NCBI GenBank assembly: GCA_026987795.1
Contig: JALSMF010000141.1
Location: forward strand, 1-20,008
From: Bacteroidales bacterium
GTDB lineage: Bacteria > Bacteroidota > Bacteroidia > Bacteroidales > JAADGE01
DNA: 20,008 nt
Direction: 5' to 3'
Positions 1-8,739 of this stretch are shown piece after piece (the stretch's first letter is position 1; the number at the start of each line of letters is the position of its first letter). The notes under the pieces were generated by a model. The model was not told the DNA's origin. It saw only the letters and a list, made by a program, of their open reading frames with translations, and searched no databases. A program made the position numbers and the translations under genes.

Positions 1-367
1 CACTCTTAAGCTTCTTTGATATTTTTTTTGAAATCTCTGCCATATCAGGATTGTTCAGGTTCTCTGTCATTGCTGCAGAGTCTATAATTGCAATTTCTGT
101 TTTGCCGTCTTTTTCCTGAATCAAAATATTACAAGGCAGAAGAACGCCTATTTTGTCTTCTGAATTTATGGACTGTAATGCAAATGAAGGGTTGCATGCA
201 CCTAAAATTCTGTAAGGTCTGAAATATGTATTAAGTTTCTCTTTAAAAATTTTATGTGTATCAAGTTGAGACACAATGCCGAATCCTTCTTTTTTTAACT
301 CTTCCGTAATTTTTTGTGTTGCAGATTCAAAATCTGTATTAACTGTTTTGCTTATGTAGTAACTCAT
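1..367 (-). CDS. DUF302 domain protein, C-terminus cut by the window edge
   Basis: Reading from an ATG at 367 leftwards gives 122 codons with no stop before the window ends. The protein begins MSYYISKTVNTDFE and has no signal peptide. It matches the DUF302 (TT1751-like) fold by memory of the family: an N-terminal helix with 'ATQKITEELKKEGFGIV', a central 'RILGACNP' with Cys58, and a 'VLLPCNILI' strand with Cys79, then 'IAIIDSAAM' and a charged C-terminal helix. DUF302 proteins are usually about 125-130 residues, so only a few residues should be missing. It is a small cytosolic domain of unknown biochemical role. It is divergent from the OmpA-like gene across an AT-rich spacer of about 160 bases. 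Family assignment is fairly secure; function is not known. Confidence 0.8.
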   Translation of the reverse strand, partial: MSYYISKTVNTDFESATQKITEELKKEGFGIVSQLDTHKIFKEKLNTYFRPYRILGACNPSFALQSINSEDKIGVLLPCNILIQEKDGKTEIAIIDSAAMTENLNNPDMAEISKKISKKLKS

Positions 368-475
368 AATATAATATTTTAATTTATAATTTATAAATAA
401 CGTTTTATAAGTTAGTAACATTTTAATAAAAATCCTTTTGCCTTTATCTGATTTTTTTCATTGTGATGAAATTAC

Positions 476-506
476 TTGTCCTTTAAAAATTGTATGGTTA
501 TATTTA
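476..506 (+). promoter_or_regulatory. candidate promoter of the OmpA-like gene
   Basis: TTGT at 476-479 and TATATTTA at 499-506 are separated by 19 bases. This fits the Bacteroidota pattern TTTG-N19-TAnnTTTG with one mismatch in the -7 element and an imperfect -33. Transcription would begin near 513, downstream of an alternative TTG start at 490 and just before the ATG at 529, which supports the later start codon. Confidence 0.4.
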
Positions 507-528
507 CGGAATATTAATATCAAAGATT

Positions 529-1212
529 ATGAGTACTTTAAAAAAGATATCGGTAATTACCTTCATATTTTTAACATTTAGCGGAATTTCTCAAAATACG
601 GCCCATTATTCTGTGCTTAATGTAACAGTAACTGATATGAAAAAAAATCCGAGTCCGGGAGATAAGATTTATTTTGTCAGTAAAAAAACAGGTAAAATAT
701 ACTCAGAAATTTCGGATGATAAGGGGAAATTTAAAATTACGTTACCTAACGGTTCTGAGTATGAAATTAAAATTAAATCGTTCGATCAGGATATGAATTA
801 TACGGCAGTTAATATTGCCGATGCAGACTATGATATGGAATTTGATATTGTTATTTCATACGAACTTCCTAAAACTTACACTCTGAAAGATGTGCATTTT
901 GATACGGGTAAAGCAATTTTAAAACCAAGTTCTTACAAATCTTTAAATGAGCTTGCAGAGTTTATGCAATATAAAAAGACTTTAAAAATTGAACTTGCCG
1001 GACATACTGACAGCGACGGAGATGCTGATAAAAATCTGGTTTTATCTCAAAGACGTGCAGAAACAGTGAGAAACTACCTTATAAAAAAAGGAGTGCAGGG
1101 AAACAGACTTATTGCTAAAGGCTACGGAGAGACACAACCCGTTGCTTCAAATTCAACTCCCGAGGGTAAACAGTTAAACCGCCGAACAGAGGTCAGAATT
1201 ATTGAACAGTGA
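529..1212 (+). CDS. secreted OmpA-like peptidoglycan-binding protein
   Basis: The protein has 227 residues from the ATG at 529. The frame is open back to a TTG at 490, but the residues gained there are not signal-like, whereas from 529 it opens with a textbook signal peptide (MSTLKKISVITFIFLTFSGI, cut near Gln22). There is no lipobox. Residues about 28-112 look like a small beta-sandwich of the carboxypeptidase-regulatory/CNA-B type ('SDDKGKFKITLPNG'). Residues about 117-225 form an OmpA C-terminal domain: 'VHFDTGKAIL', 'ELAGHTDSDGD' with Asp161, 'LSQRRAETVRNYL' with Arg176, 'RLIAKGYGETQPVASN' and 'NRRTEVRI'. Asp161 and Arg176 are the positions that normally grip the diaminopimelate of peptidoglycan. 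The expected role is a periplasmic tether between cell wall and envelope. It converges on the adhesin gene with only 27 bases between them. Confidence 0.88.
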   Translation: MSTLKKISVITFIFLTFSGISQNTAHYSVLNVTVTDMKKNPSPGDKIYFVSKKTGKIYSEISDDKGKFKITLPNGSEYEIKIKSFDQDMNYTAVNIADADYDMEFDIVISYELPKTYTLKDVHFDTGKAILKPSSYKSLNELAEFMQYKKTLKIELAGHTDSDGDADKNLVLSQRRAETVRNYLIKKGVQGNRLIAKGYGETQPVASNSTPEGKQLNRRTEVRIIEQ

Positions 1213-1239
1213 GTAAAGTTTTTTCGGTATTATGTTATT

Positions 1240-4200
1240 TTACCTTAATAAAGTAACGCTTCCGGCAATCTCAAAAGGTGTTCCGTTAAGAAAAACACCG
1301 CTTGCCCGCCAAACATAGACATCTTGCAGCACGAGTTTACCGTTAAAAAAGCCTGTCCAACCTTTCGTTATATCATCGGTATAAAACATTTGCTCGCCCC
1401 ACCTGTTATAAATATACATCTCAAAGGTTTTTACCGATTCGTAAGATGAAGCTCCGAAAATATCATTATTTCCGTCTCCGTTAGGAGTAAAAGCATTCGG
1501 AAATTCTATATGTCCTTCCGGAAGAACTATAACCTGAGCGGTTAAAGTCAGGGAATCAACACATTTATTTACGGATGTTACGGTAAGTTTAATGTCATAA
1601 GTACCCGGAGCCGTATAAATATAGATGGGATTTTCATCTTCGGAGGTGCCTCCGTCCCCGAATTCCCAATAAAATAAATCAGCATCATCAGAACTTTGAT
1701 TGCTGCAATGTATGGGCTGCCCCGGCAGCATTACCGTATCCGGAATAACGTCAAAATTAACAACAGGACTTTGATAGACATAAATTACGGTATCAGAAGA
1801 GTCGTAAGTGTTACAATAACCCGCTACATTAAGAGTAACATTATATTCGCCGGGAGTATTGTAAGTATAAGAGAAATTGTCATCATATATAATCGTTCCG
1901 TCTCCCAAATTCCATTCAAAAGTATCAATGAATAATGATTGATTATCAAAATTTATTGTAACAGGCACACAAGATTGTGTGGTGTCAACACTGAATATTG
2001 CTTCAGGTTGCCTTGCCGTAACGAGAATGGTTTTAGTAATCGTATCCGAACACCAGACATTATCTGCCGATAAAGTAATGTCATAGCTTCCGCAGTCGGG
2101 ATAAGTGTGGGAGCCCGGCTGTTCATCAGTTGTTGTAGTTCCGTCTCCGAAATCCCAAAAATAATTTGTATAGCCTCCCGGACTTTGATTTTCTATTGTA
2201 ACCGTTGCTTGCGGGAAATAAAGGGTTTCCGGTGAAGCCGTAAAAACTAATTGCGGCTGCGGATATACTCTTATGATTCTTTGTGCAGTATCCAAACAAT
2301 TATTTGGCGAAGCAGAATAAGCTGTAACCGTATAATCAACAGGATTTAATGTTTCGTTAATAAAAGTATGAACCGGCTCATTTTGCGTAACGCTTGTTCC
2401 GTCACCGAAATCCCAAAGGTATGTTGTTCCCGGTGTTGTTCTGGTAAACCGGACTGTAAGAGGGCTGCAACCGATGGAATCACTAACGTTAAAAAGGGAA
2501 GGGTCTTCCGGTGAACCTATCGTTACGGGACCTCCGGAAACAGAGCATAGATTTACATCTCTGACATAAACAGAATATGTTCCCGGAATCAAACCTGTTA
2601 TAGTTTTTTCACTTTGCCAGTTTATTCCGTCAACAGAAAATTCAAAAGGGTATGTTCCGCCGGATGTATTAACGGTAATTGTTCCGTCGCCTGACCCGAC
2701 ACACTGCTCATCTTCGGCAATAATACCGGTGATCATCAGAGAGTCCGGTTCGTAAATTGAAATATTATAAGAGTTGCCGGTACAATTATTATCATCAGTA
2801 ACTTTTGCAATATAATCGCCTGCCGTTAAGCCTGAAAAAGTTCCTGTAATGTTCGGAAAAGTTATTCCTCCGTCAATTGAATAATGCAGAGTTCCGGTTC
2901 CTCCGGAAGCTGTAATTGTAATAATACCGTTATTATCACCGTAACAGGAAATATTTTGGGTTTGAATATCCGTAATTTGAACACGCGAAGGCTGAGTTAT
3001 TTTAACAGTATCCCAATTTAATGTATTATCATACCAAAATGCCTGACAAACATTTGCGTCATAAATTGTTATGTAATAATTACCCGGAGACAAATTCGTA
3101 AAAATACCTCCGTTATCAAAATAAGAGTCTCCCTGATTTACGGAATACATATAATTAAGAACCCCTCCGGAAGCATAGACGGTAATAGTACCGTCATTGT
3201 CTCCGTAACAGCCGTCAATGTTCCCGACAATTACAGAGTCTATAGATAAAGAGTCGGGTTGATTAACGGTAACTAAGGGTCCTGGCTTTATGCAGTTATA
3301 AATGTCTTTTACATATGTTTGATAGCTTCCCGTAACTAAACCGCTGAAAAAAGAACCGGAGCTGTAAGTTACACCGTTATCAATTGAAAAAGAATATCCC
3401 GGTTGTCCGCCGGAGGATGTCAAATTTATATATCCCGTAGCATCACCGTAACACAAAACATCTTGTTTGTCCGCCAAGGAAAGAATCAGCTCGTCAGGTT
3501 CCGTAATTGTAACCGGATTACCTGTTGCCGTGCAACCGTTTGCATCCCTTATAATAATATCATAACTTCCTGCCGGAAGCCCGGTAAAATCTCCGTTGTT
3601 TGAGAAGTATGTTGTTCCTCCGTTAATTGAGTATTCTACAGGTGCTGTTCCGCCGAGATAGTCTATGTGAATTTCTCCTGTTAAATCACCTTTGCAGCCT
3701 AAAATATCTTTTTTAGACTGATATGAAACCTGTAAAATGTCAGGTTGATTTATATTTATTAAGCTGCCGACTGTTTTACAGCCGTTTCCGTCTTTTACAA
3801 AAGTTTGATAATTCCCTGCGGATAAACCTGAAAAAATATTTGAAGTTTGATAGGTTATTTCACCGTCAACAGAATATTGCAGCACAGGTGTTCCTCCGCG
3901 GGCATATATTGTAATCGAACCGTTTGTTCCGCCATAGCAGTCGTTAACATCTTGTTTAACAATAGAATCTATAATGAGTTCTGACGGTTGCCCTAAAATA
4001 TGAGTACCTCCTGCTGTAACGCAACCGTGTGCATCTCTTACAACAATATTATATGTTATTCCTGCAGATAATCCGGAAAGGATATTATTTGTTAAAAAAG
4101 TGTTACCATTATCATAAGAATATGTTATCTGTCCCGTTCCGCCGGAAGCATTTACTGTTATAGAGCCGTCGGTTCCTCCGAAACAAGCAGGGTCTGATTC

Positions 4201-5799
4201 TGTTTCTGAGTTTATAACTAATTGAGGCGGTTCAAAAATTTGAACGGTATTGGTTGTGAATGTGTCGGTACATCCGTTTGCATCTCTTACAATCACGTCA
4301 TAAATTCCGGCTGTCAAAGCAGTAAAATCATTGCCCGGAAAATATGAAGCTCCTCCGTCAACTGAAAATTCATAAGCAGGAGTTCCTCCTCCGTTCGTTA
4401 CTATGTGTATTGTTCCGTCATTACCGCCGTAACAGGTCGAAACGTCAGTTGTGTTAACATCATTTATAAGAAGTAAAGGCGGTTGTCCTATTAAGTGGCT
4501 TTGCCCCGTAACAGAACACCCGTTAGCATCTCTAACTACTGTGCTGTATGAGTTTGACGGTAAGTTATTAAAAACATTGCTTGCCTGAAATGTCGTTCCC
4601 GAGTTAACGGAGTATTCCAACGGAGCAATTCCGCCGTGTGCAGTAATCGTTATTTGTCCTGTAGAATCTCCGAAACAAGTTGATACATCACTTTTAGTTT
4701 CAGAGTCAATTATAATTTGAGACGGTTGTCCTACAGTTAAAGTGTCTCCGTTAACTGTGCATAAGTTATCGTCTTTTACTACAACAATATATGTTCCGGC
4801 ATATAAGTTTGTGAAAATACCTCCGTTATCATAGTAATTTGTAGCTCCGTCTATAGAATAATACAATGTTCCCGTGCCTCCGGATGCGTTTATGGTTATA
4901 CTTCCGGTGTGGTCGCCGAAACAAGTTGAAACATCAGAAACAATTTGAGAGTTTATTGTAACGGCAGCGGGTTCGGTTATTGTTAAGTTGCTTCCTAAGG
5001 TTGTACATCCGTTAGCATCTTGAACCTGAACTTGATAAGTACCCGGTGAAAGGGATGAGAAGTAATGTCCCGATGAAAAAGTTGTTCCTCCGTCAATTGA
5101 ATACATTATCGTCGGGGTTCCGCCGGTTGTTATAATGTCTATAATACCGTTGTTGTCGCCGTTGCAACCTGTTACGTCAGTTTTATTTTCGGCTGTAATA
5201 ACAAGTTCAAGCGGCTGGCTTACGGTAATTGCGGACCCTGATTTGACACATGAATTTGCATCTCTTACTTTTACATTGTAAGTTCCGGCTGCAAGTCCCG
5301 TAAAACTTCCTCCGTTAGAAAAATAATTTAACCCGTTATCAATCGAATATTCCAATGCTCCGGTTCCCCCGGATGCGGTTATTGTAATTGTTCCGTTTGT
5401 ATTTCCGTAACATCCCGTTACATCGGTATAGGTTTCATTACTTATTAATATTTCCGAAGGCTGATTTATAAAAGCAACATCCGAAACTATAACATTAAAA
5501 AAATCTTTGACAAAAACCGAATAAACTCCTGATGCTAAGTTTGTAAAAGAATTTGAAGCCTGATATGTAACCCCGCCGTCAATTGAATATTGATAGGGTG
5601 ACGTTCCTGCCGAAACATAAATTGTAATTGTTCCGTTATTACCGCCGTAGCAAGTTGTAACATCAGTGGTAACAATAGAATCCAGTGTTAAAGCCAGAGG
5701 TTTAGAATTTACATTTTTACCGGTAACGATTGAAGAGTAAGCATAATTTGAGATACTTAATAACAGAACAGTAATATAGGATATCAATCGAAGTTTCAT
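1240..5799 (-). CDS. giant SprB-repeat/PKD surface protein with T9SS type B sorting domain
   Basis: This 1519-residue protein begins with a signal peptide (cut near Ser22). From about residue 45 to 1100 it carries 13 tandem SprB-type repeats of about 80-85 residues. Each starts with a motif like 'DVSTCYGGNDGTI', continues with 'SGGT..YSIDGG..Y', 'F.GL.AGTY.V.VRDANGC', and ends near 'QP'. Next come four PKD domains (about 1105-1430), recognisable by 'YLWDFGDGT', 'YFWDFGDGT', 'FEWNLGDGT' and 'FYWEFGDGG'. Residues 1434-1519 are the gliding-motility-associated C-terminal domain ('PNAFTPNGDGNNDIF', 'YNRWGEQMF', 'GW.G', 'DVYVWRASG'), the known signal for T9SS type B export and surface attachment. 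Twelve repeats have two cysteines that could form a disulphide; the first has only one. In Flavobacterium SprB repeats belong to a mobile gliding adhesin, but a gliding role here is not shown. A short leader follows a good promoter. Confidence 0.93.
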   Translation of the reverse strand: MKLRLISYITVLLLSISNYAYSSIVTGKNVNSKPLALTLDSIVTTDVTTCYGGNNGTITIYVSAGTSPYQYSIDGGVTYQASNSFTNLASGVYSVFVKDFFNVIVSDVAFINQPSEILISNETYTDVTGCYGNTNGTITITASGGTGALEYSIDNGLNYFSNGGSFTGLAAGTYNVKVRDANSCVKSGSAITVSQPLELVITAENKTDVTGCNGDNNGIIDIITTGGTPTIMYSIDGGTTFSSGHYFSSLSPGTYQVQVQDANGCTTLGSNLTITEPAAVTINSQIVSDVSTCFGDHTGSITINASGGTGTLYYSIDGATNYYDNGGIFTNLYAGTYIVVVKDDNLCTVNGDTLTVGQPSQIIIDSETKSDVSTCFGDSTGQITITAHGGIAPLEYSVNSGTTFQASNVFNNLPSNSYSTVVRDANGCSVTGQSHLIGQPPLLLINDVNTTDVSTCYGGNDGTIHIVTNGGGTPAYEFSVDGGASYFPGNDFTALTAGIYDVIVRDANGCTDTFTTNTVQIFEPPQLVINSETESDPACFGGTDGSITVNASGGTGQITYSYDNGNTFLTNNILSGLSAGITYNIVVRDAHGCVTAGGTHILGQPSELIIDSIVKQDVNDCYGGTNGSITIYARGGTPVLQYSVDGEITYQTSNIFSGLSAGNYQTFVKDGNGCKTVGSLININQPDILQVSYQSKKDILGCKGDLTGEIHIDYLGGTAPVEYSINGGTTYFSNNGDFTGLPAGSYDIIIRDANGCTATGNPVTITEPDELILSLADKQDVLCYGDATGYINLTSSGGQPGYSFSIDNGVTYSSGSFFSGLVTGSYQTYVKDIYNCIKPGPLVTVNQPDSLSIDSVIVGNIDGCYGDNDGTITVYASGGVLNYMYSVNQGDSYFDNGGIFTNLSPGNYYITIYDANVCQAFWYDNTLNWDTVKITQPSRVQITDIQTQNISCYGDNNGIITITASGGTGTLHYSIDGGITFPNITGTFSGLTAGDYIAKVTDDNNCTGNSYNISIYEPDSLMITGIIAEDEQCVGSGDGTITVNTSGGTYPFEFSVDGINWQSEKTITGLIPGTYSVYVRDVNLCSVSGGPVTIGSPEDPSLFNVSDSIGCSPLTVRFTRTTPGTTYLWDFGDGTSVTQNEPVHTFINETLNPVDYTVTAYSASPNNCLDTAQRIIRVYPQPQLVFTASPETLYFPQATVTIENQSPGGYTNYFWDFGDGTTTTDEQPGSHTYPDCGSYDITLSADNVWCSDTITKTILVTARQPEAIFSVDTTQSCVPVTINFDNQSLFIDTFEWNLGDGTIIYDDNFSYTYNTPGEYNVTLNVAGYCNTYDSSDTVIYVYQSPVVNFDVIPDTVMLPGQPIHCSNQSSDDADLFYWEFGDGGTSEDENPIYIYTAPGTYDIKLTVTSVNKCVDSLTLTAQVIVLPEGHIEFPNAFTPNGDGNNDIFGASSYESVKTFEMYIYNRWGEQMFYTDDITKGWTGFFNGKLVLQDVYVWRASGVFLNGTPFEIAGSVTLLR

Positions 5800-5819
5800 T
5801 TGTATTATTTTAACTTTAA

Positions 5820-5827
5820 CAAAGGTA
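5820..5827 (-). promoter_or_regulatory. -7 promoter element of the adhesin gene
   Basis: On the minus strand this reads TACCTTTG, an exact match to the Bacteroidota TAnnTTTG element. It lies about 20 bases before the adhesin ATG, giving a 5' leader of roughly 13 bases. The region where a -33 TTTG is expected is only AT-rich, so the upstream half is weak. Confidence 0.5.
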
Positions 5828-5884
5828 TGATAATCTTAAACAAGACATAATTTCAGCGAAAAAAGTTGCATTAAATGTATTAGT

Positions 5885-5911
5885 AAAAAAACTTAATTTA
5901 TACAAATTAAG
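5885..5911 (-). terminator. intrinsic terminator of the tnaA-MATE unit
   Basis: In the minus-strand transcript a perfect 8-base-pair stem (CTTAATTT with AAATTAAG, four-base loop GUAU) is followed at once by seven U. It starts about 30 bases after the MATE stop codon and before the adhesin promoter, where an end of transcription is expected. The stem is very AU-rich, so it may be weak. Confidence 0.65.
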
Positions 5912-5942
5912 AAAATACTTTTATTAAATCAAAAAAAAACGG

Positions 5943-7292
5943 CTAAAAGTCAGTCAGCGGTATTTTTACGACAGCTTTTCGTTTCCATCGCCCCGTGAAA
6001 TAATATATGAGAGAAAAAAGTAAGCCGGATGACCAGGCTAACGGTATTGAGTACCAAATTCCGGTTGTTCCGTAATCGGCTGAAAGATAATAGGCAAAAG
6101 GAACTCTGATTATCCAAAGGGAAAATAATGTTATGAACATCGGGATTAAAGTGTCACCTGCGCCTCTGAAAACTCCTGTAAAAGAGAACATTATTGCAAA
6201 TAATACGTAAGACGGAGCTACTATTCTGAGGTAATGCATACCTTCTGTTATAACATCTTCATCGGGAGTAAAAAGTTTCATTAAAACTCTGCTGCCTGTT
6301 ATAACTATTATGCTGAGCACTACGGAGACTGTTATTGACATAATCATCACAGAACGAAAACCTTTTTTTACTCTGTCAATTTTACCTGCTCCCATATTTT
6401 GTCCGGTAAAAGATGTCAGTGCCTGAGCAAAAATCATTGCCGGCATAATAGCAAAAAAATCGATTCTTCCGGCAACGGTATATGCAGCAATAACAGAAGT
6501 TCCGAAACCGTTTACTATTGCCAGTATTGCCGTCATTCCTAATGCTACGAATAATTGTTGTAAGCCGGAAGGTATTCCGATACGAAAACTTTTGAACATT
6601 ATGTCTTTGTCAAATTTAAGATGCAGAAATCTGATTTTCAAAATTTTATGGTTTCTGTTAATGTATATTACCGCTGAGGCGAATGCTCCGGCTTGTGATA
6701 TGACAGTGCCGATTGCTACACCTGCAATACCCCATTTAAAATAAACTACGAACAATAAATCAAGAATAATATTTGTAACCGTAGAAATAATCATAAAATA
6801 TAAGGGACGTTTTGAGTCTCCTAAACTTCTGAATATTGATGCAGTGCCGTTATATCCGAAAGCAATTATAAGTCCTCCGAGCGTAATTGTCAGGTAAAGT
6901 TCTGCATCTTTCATAATTTCCGGAGGCAGTTTCAGTAACAGAAATATGTCTTTTATGAAAATTATCCAGAAAAATGTTATAATAAGCGAGGATACAAACA
7001 TAAAAATATACATTGTATCAACGGCAATTTGTACTTTATCGTTTTGTTTTGCTCCGTAATATTGAGAAATTACAATTCCGGCTCCGGAGCCTAAACCGAT
7101 TACAAGTGAAATGAGGGCATAGAAGACAGGAAAAGATGCACCTACGGCAGATAATGCGTCTTTTCCTATGTAATGTCCTACTATTATGCTGTCGACAACA
7201 TTATACAGTTGCTGAAATACACTGCCTAACAGCATAGGCAATGCAAATTTCAGAATTAAATTTCGTTCCTTACCTTTTGTTAAATCTTTCAA
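5943..7292 (-). CDS. MATE family multidrug/metabolite efflux transporter
   Basis: This 449-residue inner-membrane protein has the 12 hydrophobic segments of a MATE exporter, in two related halves. The N-terminal half has 'FALPMLLGSVFQQLYN' and 'VDSIIVGHYIG' with acidic Asp34 in the first helix; the second half has 'GIPSGLQQL', 'FTGQNMGAGK' and 'FRGAGDTLIP'. It resembles the DinF/MepA-like branch, which uses a proton or sodium gradient to expel small organic molecules. Length is normal for the family. The start codon is TTG at 7292: the frame has an upstream TAA and no ATG before residue 20, and the resulting N-terminus (MKDLTKGKERNLILKFALPM) matches the usual family start. It begins two bases after the tnaA stop with no separate promoter, so the two genes should be co-transcribed and translationally coupled. 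Substrate is unknown; indole or a relative is an inference from context. Confidence 0.92.
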   Translation of the reverse strand: MKDLTKGKERNLILKFALPMLLGSVFQQLYNVVDSIIVGHYIGKDALSAVGASFPVFYALISLVIGLGSGAGIVISQYYGAKQNDKVQIAVDTMYIFMFVSSLIITFFWIIFIKDIFLLLKLPPEIMKDAELYLTITLGGLIIAFGYNGTASIFRSLGDSKRPLYFMIISTVTNIILDLLFVVYFKWGIAGVAIGTVISQAGAFASAVIYINRNHKILKIRFLHLKFDKDIMFKSFRIGIPSGLQQLFVALGMTAILAIVNGFGTSVIAAYTVAGRIDFFAIMPAMIFAQALTSFTGQNMGAGKIDRVKKGFRSVMIMSITVSVVLSIIVITGSRVLMKLFTPDEDVITEGMHYLRIVAPSYVLFAIMFSFTGVFRGAGDTLIPMFITLFSLWIIRVPFAYYLSADYGTTGIWYSIPLAWSSGLLFSLIYYFTGRWKRKAVVKIPLTDF

Positions 7293-7294
7293 GT

Positions 7295-8674
7295 TTATTT
7301 AATTTTTTCAAATTCGGCTGTAAAATGTCTCATAATCGGTGCTTCGTATGTTATTCTCAATCCGTGTTTTGCTTCGTGTCGCGTATCATATATTTTTTTA
7401 CAAACAGCTGCTACATAATCCATATGGCTGTTTGTATATGTTTTTCTCGGAATTGCTAAACGCACGAGTTCAAGTTCGGGATATCGGTTTTTGCGGGTAA
7501 TAGGGTCTCTGTCTGCTAAAACGGTTCCTATTTCTACCCCTCTGATACCGCCGACTATATACAGTTCTACGGCAACTGTTTGTGCGATATATTCTTCTTT
7601 GGATATTTGCGGGAGAAATTTTTTTGCATCAATAAAAACAGCGTGTCCGCCTATCGGATGTTGAACGGGGATACCGGCTTCTATAAGTTTATTTCCCAAG
7701 TACTCAACTTGTTTTATTCTTGCTTCCAATGCTTCAAACTCTGTGTTTTCATACAAGCCTTGAGCTAAAGCATTCATATCTCTGCCGGACATTCCTCCGT
7801 AAGTTATAAATCCTTCAAACATTATGTTATAAACAGATGCTTTTTTATATAAATTTTCATCTCTCATTGCCGAAAAGCCGCCCATATTCACAACGGCATC
7901 TTTCTTGCTGCTCATTGTCATACCGTCTGCATATTTATACATTTCTTTTACTATCTCTTTAATGGTTTTGTTTTTATATGCTTCTTCCCTTATTTTTATG
8001 AAATATGCATTTTCTGCAAATCTTGCAGAATCGTAAAAGACAGGTATTCCGTATTTGTCGGCAAGATATTTTACGCCTTTCATATTTTGTAAAGATACCG
8101 GTTGCCCGCCGGACGAGTTATTGGTGATTGTTACAATTATTAAAGGAATTTTTTCTTTAGGATTATTTTTTAAAACATTTTCAAGTTTGTTTAAGTCTAT
8201 ATTTCCTTTGAAAGGATGGTTTAACGTAGTGTCAAAGGCTTCATCTATGGTGCAATCGACAGCCTTTGCTTTGCGAAATTCTATATGCCCTTTAGTGGTA
8301 TCAAAGTGCGAATTGCCCGGAACTATATCCCCTTCTTTTATCATTGCCGAAAAAAGTACGTTTTCGGCAGCTCTGCCTTGATGTGCCGGTAAAAAATAAT
8401 CAAATCCGAATATGTTTTTAACAGCATCTTTCATTTTATAATATGATGACGCCCCGGCATAACTTTCGTCGCCGAGCATCATTTCTGCCCATTGTTTGTC
8501 AGACATTGCCCCTGTGCCTGAATCGGTAAGCAGGTCAATGTAAACCTGCGAACTTTTCAGTTTAAATAAATTATATTTTGCTTCTTTTATCCATTGTTCG
8601 CGTTCTTCTTGTGTGCTTCTGTAAATTTGCTCGGTCATTTTTATTTTGTACGGTTCTGCATAAGGTAAAGACAT
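7295..8674 (-). CDS. tnaA: tryptophanase (tryptophan indole-lyase)
   Basis: This 459-residue cytosolic PLP enzyme cleaves L-tryptophan to indole, pyruvate and ammonia. The beta-eliminating lyase family is clear from 'YIDLLTDSGTGAMSDKQWA', 'PAHQGRAAEN', 'NNSSGGQPVS', 'YDSARFAENAYFIK' and the PLP lysine in 'SSKKDA' (Lys258). The close relative tyrosine phenol-lyase is excluded by the substrate-pocket residues: Asp125 in 'HFDTTKGH' (Thr in tyrosine phenol-lyase), Val380 and Ile382 in 'GVEIG' (Met and Arg there), and His450 in 'MRHFTA' (Phe there). These match E. coli tryptophanase Asp133, Val394, Ile396 and His463. The start is set by the family's N-terminal 'AEPYKIK'. There is no Shine-Dalgarno sequence. 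It is the first gene of a unit with the MATE exporter, behind a leader of about 170 bases that contains two hairpins. Confidence 0.95.
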   Translation of the reverse strand: MSLPYAEPYKIKMTEQIYRSTQEEREQWIKEAKYNLFKLKSSQVYIDLLTDSGTGAMSDKQWAEMMLGDESYAGASSYYKMKDAVKNIFGFDYFLPAHQGRAAENVLFSAMIKEGDIVPGNSHFDTTKGHIEFRKAKAVDCTIDEAFDTTLNHPFKGNIDLNKLENVLKNNPKEKIPLIIVTITNNSSGGQPVSLQNMKGVKYLADKYGIPVFYDSARFAENAYFIKIREEAYKNKTIKEIVKEMYKYADGMTMSSKKDAVVNMGGFSAMRDENLYKKASVYNIMFEGFITYGGMSGRDMNALAQGLYENTEFEALEARIKQVEYLGNKLIEAGIPVQHPIGGHAVFIDAKKFLPQISKEEYIAQTVAVELYIVGGIRGVEIGTVLADRDPITRKNRYPELELVRLAIPRKTYTNSHMDYVAAVCKKIYDTRHEAKHGLRITYEAPIMRHFTAEFEKIK

Positions 8675-8739
8675 AACTGTTTTGTTTTAGGAGGTTTAAA
8701 AAAATGAAACTTTGAATCGAAAAAATGTGTTTTCGGGAA

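Noticed and set aside
490..528. An earlier TTG start for the OmpA-like protein.
   Set aside because: It adds 13 residues ahead of a complete signal peptide and lies upstream of the predicted transcription start; the ATG at 529 fits better.
1240..5799. Direct DNA repeats of about 243 bases, considered as a satellite or CRISPR-like array.
   Set aside because: The periodicity comes from diverged protein repeats in one intact reading frame; the nucleotide copies are not near-identical.
7295..8674. Tyrosine phenol-lyase as an alternative identity for the beta-eliminating lyase.
   Set aside because: The pocket residues Asp125, Val380, Ile382 and His450 are those of tryptophanase, not the Thr, Met, Arg and Phe of tyrosine phenol-lyase.
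8689..8695. AGGAGGT on the plus strand, a strong Shine-Dalgarno-like sequence.
   Set aside because: The only ATG downstream (8704) opens a three-codon frame, and on the transcribed minus strand the sequence is the complement. Bacteroidota rarely use such sites; likely chance.
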